Shown here: in pieces, positions 11,399-15,735 of the stretch
Position numbering within the stretch: position 1 is the stretch's first letter
Layout: every line of letters begins with the position of its first letter
From: Candidatus Levyibacteriota bacterium
Lineage (GTDB): Bacteria > Patescibacteriota > Microgenomatia > Levybacterales > UBA12049
Direction of reading: 5' to 3'
Length of the DNA: 15,735 nt
Assembly (NCBI GenBank): GCA_023245475.1
Contig: JAHFKF010000027.1
Location: 1-15,735, forward strand
Notes under the pieces: model-generated
Databases searched by the model: none
What the model saw: only the letters and a program-made list of their open reading frames with translations
What the model was told of the DNA's origin: nothing
Made by a program: the position numbers and the translations under genes

Positions 11399-12116
11399 TT
11401 TCTAGCTTCTCAAATTTTGCAATTGTCTTTTTTGCCTCGTCACGAACCCACGCTGTAGGATAATTCTTGAACTTTTCAATTTCATCTTTCGCTTTTACAG
11501 CATTTAACTTCCTCAATCCTATAATTGCATGTCCAACTACTTCATCATCATTAAGTAAATCTATAAGAACATCGCTTGCCTTATCTTTAATGTTAGGATT
11601 TTTCATTTTTCCTAAAGCAAGTACAACCATCTCTCGCGAATATCCGTTTTCTGGATTTTTGACACTCTGTACTAAATCTTCAAATATACTATCATCTGAT
11701 GTTACTTCTAAAGCGTTCCCTATAGCCCATTTTGCATTGTGCCATATCCAATTATCCGGGAGCTTTTTGAACTGTTTTATCAGCGGTTTCAAGGCAGAAG
11801 GGTTAGCAAAAGAAACAGTAAGTTCTCTAGCAAGCGATTCTTTTATAATTGGGTTATCTGTTTTTATAAACCATTTAATTAAGATTGGCAATGCTTCTTT
11901 GTAAGCTGATACATCTTTTTTTGTCTGGAGCACATTTTCTAAAGAAGTATAATTTAACTCATTATTATTAAGCTCATTTAGTATTATCTTTTTTATTTCA
12001 TCTGCTTCTTTCTCATGCTTTTGCTTAATTGGTTGTAAACTATGAAGTATTGCATCAAATGCGTTAGTGTCTTGCAAAATTTTCTTATCAAATTTTTGGT
12101 TTATATCTACTTGCAT
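11382..12116 (-). CDS. HEAT-repeat protein directly after the RHS toxin, best immunity candidate
   Basis: The 244-aa all-helical protein has at least four HEAT-like helical pairs from about residue 65 onward. Examples are 'KEALPILIKWFIKTDNP', 'ALKPLIKQFKKLP', 'SREMVVLALGKMKNP' and 'VVGHAIIGLRKLNAVKAKDEI', with a terminal 'WVRDEAKKTIAKFEKLE'. Repeats with conserved Asp-x-Ala-Lys ends are typical of HEAT/ARM scaffolds. The gene starts 10 bp after the stop of the RHS gene and overlaps the next gene by 17 bp. In polymorphic toxin loci the gene immediately downstream normally encodes the cognate immunity protein, and helical-repeat proteins are a known immunity class, so this is the most likely antidote of the toxin domain. 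No signal peptide is present, as expected for protection in the cytoplasm. Confidence 0.75.
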   Translation of the reverse strand: MQVDINQKFDKKILQDTNAFDAILHSLQPIKQKHEKEADEIKKIILNELNNNELNYTSLENVLQTKKDVSAYKEALPILIKWFIKTDNPIIKESLARELTVSFANPSALKPLIKQFKKLPDNWIWHNAKWAIGNALEVTSDDSIFEDLVQSVKNPENGYSREMVVLALGKMKNPNIKDKASDVLIDLLNDDEVVGHAIIGLRKLNAVKAKDEIEKFKNYPTAWVRDEAKKTIAKFEKLENEQSK

Positions 12117-12126
12117 ATAGGTGTTT

Positions 12127-15100
12127 TTACGGAAGAATTCTATGTTTAATTAATCCAGCATCGATCAATACTTGTAAGGGACCTGATAACACAGTATCTC
12201 TCCTTGTATATAATTCGAACGTTAATCCTTCTTTCCGTGCATAGTAAAAGAAGTCTTTTAATTGGTTTGTGTATGATTGATATTTCACATTTTTTACCTC
12301 TGATAATAAGCTTAGTTGCTTCATTAATTGATCAGGAATACGATATTTCGCAGTACCGGTTAAAGACTCAATCCTAATCTTATTTTTAGTAATTTGTGAT
12401 AATATTTCTCCAATTTTACCTACGGCTTGAGGAGACACTTGTTCTCCACTAGGATCATTCAAATTAATAGGATTATTATATGCATATTGATAGGCGTTTT
12501 GACTGAGGGGATTCTCAAGATTCCCCGCAATAGGATCTCGTTGGATAAACCTTCCAAGATCTGGATCGTAATGGCGAGCCCTCAAATAATATAGTTCACT
12601 CTCTCCGTCAAAGAACTGCTGTTGGAATTTGAAATAGCTTCCTGTTACCGAAGAACTTGGCATACCAAATGGATCGTACGAGAGAGATGAGGAGCTACCT
12701 CCTGTACTATTTGTCATAAATCGTACATTGCCAAGAGCATCTTCTAGATAATATTTTGATCCATTATCACTAATTAGGCCGATGCCATACATAAATTTAT
12801 TTGAGACATATGTCGGACTTGTGGTATCTCCATCAGCCAGTGCCAACGTTCGAGGTAGCTCACCTGACATATCCGTGATATATCGTTCGTGAGTAGTTGA
12901 GAAGAAGGATGTTAACCTGTTACCTAAACCGTCGTAGGTGTAATCATACTGATTAGTGGTATTCGCATTATGATAGAAGGTGAGTCTATTCTCGAAGTCA
13001 TAAGCGTAATACATATCTGGATTTGTACTCTCCGATGGCTTGCGAGTCATGTTGCCGTTGTTATCATATGTGAAGTTTGTGTAGCTACCAATTGCTGTTA
13101 ACTTATTGTCATTATCATACGTATATGTCTTGGACTCATCAGGATTTTGCTGAGTCAAACGATTGCCTACTTTGTCATAGGAATAAACATAATTTTGATT
13201 ACTTGGATAATTTGCATTAGTAAGCTTTCCTGCTGCATCATAGGTGAACTTTGTTGTTTTTGTCGTACCGACAAACGATCCTGATTCGGTAGCAATAGTG
13301 ATATTACCAATAGCGCTTCGTGCATAGTCATACTTTGCAAGTGTCGTGGTTGATTTTTTATGGGTAATCCCTGATATCCTATTTGCATTATCATAGGTAT
13401 AGGTTGTGACAATCGAGTTAGGTAGCGTTCTTGTAGCAAGTGTGCCATTACTATTATATGTATAGCTTGTTATCGCATTATTCCAGTCTTTTGCAGTAAT
13501 CATACGGTTGTTATTATCATAGGTGTACGTTGCTATCTTATTGTCAGGATAGGTCAATTTGGTCATATTATCGGCATTATCATATTCATACTTAATAACA
13601 TGCCCCCATACACCTGTTGCTTGTGTCAGCCGATCAAATTTGTCATAGACAAAGGTTGATGTTCCAGCAGGATCAATCACCTTTGTACGATTGCCTCGTG
13701 CGTCATATTCAAAGGTTACTGTTTTAACATCAGGATAAGTGACTTTTGTTAATTGATTAAGATTATTGTATTGATACGTGGTGGGCTGATTATTTGCATC
13801 TATTCGCTTTATGATGTTTCCATTGGCATCATATTCCCACTTGGATACTTGGCCCAAAGGTGTTGTAGATTGGGTTTGTCTATCAAGGTTATCAAAGGCA
13901 TTGGTAGTAGCATGATTGAGTGCATCTTGTTGGGAAGTAATATTTTGGTAGGTGTCATATCCATAGGTTGTGGTATTATTGAGCGCGTCAAGCACGGAGT
14001 TTAGTGAACCAGAAGGGTTATATGTATATTGTGTAACTGCATTTGTTGGCAGAGTCGTTTTTGTTACTTTATTTTCTTTATCATAAACAAACGTGGTTGC
14101 CCCAAATCCATCGTTTTTCGTAAGCATATTACCATTTGCATCATAGGCATATGTAGTAGTTTTATTGTTTGCATCTTTGTGCTGTGTTAATCGCCCAAGT
14201 AAGTCATATATAAAAGTTGATGTATTATTCGTTGCATCTTTTTCAGTAAGCGGATTCCCCAGCATATCTCTTGTCCATGTTAGTACATGGTTTAAAGGAT
14301 CAGTCATAGTTAACGGCTCACCTGTTGCATCATAAGTATATTTTGTAAGCAGACCCGCTTCACTTTTTTGTGTCTGATTTCCTGATGCATCATAGGTGTA
14401 GATGGTTTCTTTTGCAGGTGTGCCATATCTGCTATCTGTTACTTTGGTTATTCTATTGTTTGCATCAAAGGTATAAGTAATATTTGCACTGTCAGGGAAT
14501 GTGGCTGAGGTTACATTTCCCCGAGAATCATAGACAAATGTGGTCGTGTTATTGTTCTTATCTTTTTGCGTCAAGGGAACAGCTTCTACACCGTACGTAT
14601 AAACATTGCTTTTACCCGCAGGGTCAGTTTGTTGGAGAATACGAGCCTTAGGATCATAAGAAGTTGTAACAACTCTCCCATTAGTATCTGTTTGTGTTAT
14701 GACTTTATTGGTATTGTCATACGTATTTGTTCTTGTAATATTTGCTGCATTTTTTTGTGTGGTAATTCTAGCATCGCCTCCATAAGTATTGGTAAGTACA
14801 TTCTGTCCAAGTCTATCCGTTACGGTTACAAGTCTTGAGCTATTATCATATCCATACGTCGTTGTGTTTCCATTGGGATCTTTGACGCCTGTAAGCCTGC
14901 CAGTCCCATCATAAGAATACTCAACCTTTCTATTTGTCCAATCAGCAACTTGTGAGATAAGGTTTTGACCGTTGTACGAAAGGGTTAGTTGATGACTCTT
15001 TGTGTCTGCTATTGTGGTTAATTTGCCTGAGCTATCATAGGAGTAATTTATTTTATTGCCATTTTTGTCTTGCATAAACAGTAGTTGGAAGTCTGCATTA

Positions 15101-15735
15101 AATTGATATTTTGTCTGATCACTCAGCTTGATGGTGAAGGATTCATCAGGATTTTGTACAAGGGTTGAGTGAAACGAAGCATCATCTGCGCTATAGCCAG
15201 AAGGGCAATTAAAGGTAAATGTTTCATGACCATTTGGTGTATCAATGGCAAGTTTCTTAAAATAGAGAACATTATTACAGGTGACAATATCTAAATCTTG
15301 TAATGTGGAATTTGGGTAAACACTTGCTGGCAACATATCCCATCCCAAACCAACTCCTTCTTGTCCATTCTTAAATGATGAATATGTACGGGTAAAAGAG
15401 AGCTCTAAGTCCCCCGCAATTGGAAAAGAGAAATCGGAAACAGAAGCACTGTATCCTCCCAATGTCTTAAATGCGTCAGCTGTTACTGCCACAGCGCTAT
15501 ATTGTTGTCCGCCATTAGTAAATGTCCACGTAATATCTTCTTTTGCTGATGATACTGCTTGAGAGGCATTTTTTAGACTTGTTGCTGTTCCATCATCAGG
15601 GACATATGTATTCGGTGTGTTGAAGTTAACTTCCCCTTGAGCGCTATACCCATTAGGAAAGAGTGGTGTAGTTACTTTCTGAACTGTTGTTGGAGTAGAT
15701 GCGTTCTGTGATGTATGGTTTTGTGCCCATTGCAA
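12127..15735 (-). CDS. RHS/YD-repeat polymorphic toxin with C-terminal Tox-REase-7-like nuclease (5' end outside window)
   Basis: The gene is open to the window edge, so 1,202 residues are visible and the N-terminal (export/anchor) part is missing. An N-terminal RHS-associated beta domain ('FPIAGDLELSFTRTYSS', then 'GLGWDM') precedes about 33 YD repeats of the form Y-x-Y-D-x-x-G-x (visible residues about 230-1000). The RHS core ends at 'RHYDPDLGRFIQRDP' and 'NPINLNDPSG'. The last 105 residues (12444-12130) form a different domain with 'YRIPDQL', 'LSEVKNVKYQSYTNQLKDF' and 'RDTVLSGPL'. This is the Tox-REase-7 pattern, a PD-(D/E)xK nuclease fold with D of IPD, E-x-K and a following Gln. The protein is predicted to deliver a DNase/RNase-type toxin to neighbours. 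The HEAT-repeat gene and three more small genes follow in the same operon. Confidence 0.9.
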   Translation of the reverse strand: MQWAQNHTSQNASTPTTVQKVTTPLFPNGYSAQGEVNFNTPNTYVPDDGTATSLKNASQAVSSAKEDITWTFTNGGQQYSAVAVTADAFKTLGGYSASVSDFSFPIAGDLELSFTRTYSSFKNGQEGVGLGWDMLPASVYPNSTLQDLDIVTCNNVLYFKKLAIDTPNGHETFTFNCPSGYSADDASFHSTLVQNPDESFTIKLSDQTKYQFNADFQLLFMQDKNGNKINYSYDSSGKLTTIADTKSHQLTLSYNGQNLISQVADWTNRKVEYSYDGTGRLTGVKDPNGNTTTYGYDNSSRLVTVTDRLGQNVLTNTYGGDARITTQKNAANITRTNTYDNTNKVITQTDTNGRVVTTSYDPKARILQQTDPAGKSNVYTYGVEAVPLTQKDKNNNTTTFVYDSRGNVTSATFPDSANITYTFDANNRITKVTDSRYGTPAKETIYTYDASGNQTQKSEAGLLTKYTYDATGEPLTMTDPLNHVLTWTRDMLGNPLTEKDATNNTSTFIYDLLGRLTQHKDANNKTTTYAYDANGNMLTKNDGFGATTFVYDKENKVTKTTLPTNAVTQYTYNPSGSLNSVLDALNNTTTYGYDTYQNITSQQDALNHATTNAFDNLDRQTQSTTPLGQVSKWEYDANGNIIKRIDANNQPTTYQYNNLNQLTKVTYPDVKTVTFEYDARGNRTKVIDPAGTSTFVYDKFDRLTQATGVWGHVIKYEYDNADNMTKLTYPDNKIATYTYDNNNRMITAKDWNNAITSYTYNSNGTLATRTLPNSIVTTYTYDNANRISGITHKKSTTTLAKYDYARSAIGNITIATESGSFVGTTKTTKFTYDAAGKLTNANYPSNQNYVYSYDKVGNRLTQQNPDESKTYTYDNDNKLTAIGSYTNFTYDNNGNMTRKPSESTNPDMYYAYDFENRLTFYHNANTTNQYDYTYDGLGNRLTSFFSTTHERYITDMSGELPRTLALADGDTTSPTYVSNKFMYGIGLISDNGSKYYLEDALGNVRFMTNSTGGSSSSLSYDPFGMPSSSVTGSYFKFQQQFFDGESELYYLRARHYDPDLGRFIQRDPIAGNLENPLSQNAYQYAYNNPINLNDPSGEQVSPQAVGKIGEILSQITKNKIRIESLTGTAKYRIPDQLMKQLSLLSEVKNVKYQSYTNQLKDFFYYARKEGLTFELYTRRDTVLSGPLQVLIDAGLIKHRILP
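12130..12444 (-). other. Variable C-terminal toxin module (Tox-REase-7-like) of the RHS protein
   Basis: This domain covers the 105 codons after the 'DPSG' end of the RHS shell. In it D38, E49-V-K51 and Q61 (module numbering) give a PD-(D/E)xK-like set, and the family string 'EVKN..YT.QL.D' is intact. RHS toxins exchange exactly this segment, so the junction near 12444-12445 is the expected recombination boundary. Confidence 0.8.

Noticed and set aside
12900..15100. CRISPR array or tandem DNA repeats
   Set aside because: The periodic 'ttatcata' pattern on the plus strand is the reverse complement of diverged YD-repeat codons in the RHS gene; there are no constant repeats with unique spacers.

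Overview
The window looks like an accessory region of a small-genome, AT-rich bacterium, most likely a Candidate Phyla Radiation (Patescibacteria) member. Thr-Pro 'TPTPTP' linkers on exported proteins, tightly packed genes and very short or absent 5' leaders are compatible with Microgenomates-type genomes. This placement is inference: there is no rRNA or ribosomal protein to anchor it. UGA is used as a stop (for example at 4175, 5072 and 10456), which argues against the UGA=Gly code of Gracilibacteria.

Layout. (1) 1-700 has no convincing protein gene. It holds a GC-rich, hairpin-rich block (216-420) and a well-formed small RNA unit on the minus strand (about 574-486) with a consensus promoter and an intrinsic terminator. 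(2) 702-1744 has an XRE-type regulator divergent from an exported or membrane protein gene, with a 14-bp palindrome abutting the -35 box of the membrane gene. (3) 2030-2763 is a DUF2971 gene split by a -1 frame change located exactly at an A-AAA-AAG heptamer. (4) 2916-3994 is a two-gene unit on the minus strand: a small MTH538/ThsB-like TIR protein followed 2 nt later by a four-helix membrane protein, under a strong promoter. It resembles a signal-generator plus membrane-effector defence module, and a degenerate tRNA-Gly-like sequence lies just upstream. (5) 4175-8974 holds mostly housekeeping-like or accessory metabolism genes: an unknown protein, a NUDIX hydrolase, a C39-like cysteine peptidase homologue, an MFS drug-type exporter, a PEBP/YbhB protein and an acyltransferase-3 membrane protein. 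(6) 9122-10012 encodes a secreted protein with RTX-like glycine/aspartate repeats in two tandem modules. (7) 10184-15735 is a polymorphic toxin locus on the minus strand: the 3' 3.6 kb of an RHS/YD-repeat protein ending in a Tox-REase-7-like nuclease domain, followed by four tightly packed small genes (HEAT-repeat protein, an unknown protein, CPCC zinc-ribbon protein, DUF1871-like protein) that look like an immunity-gene array.

Two systems stand out. One is the TIR plus 4TM pair (candidate Thoeris-like anti-phage module without a recognisable ThsA). The other is the RHS nuclease toxin with its immunity tail. A genome-style observation also recurs: at most monocistronic or first genes a -10 box, often the extended TGnTATAAT form, sits 6-12 nt before the start codon, so their mRNAs should be leaderless or nearly so. 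By contrast the RTX-like gene has a full AAGGAGGTGA Shine-Dalgarno and a TTG start.
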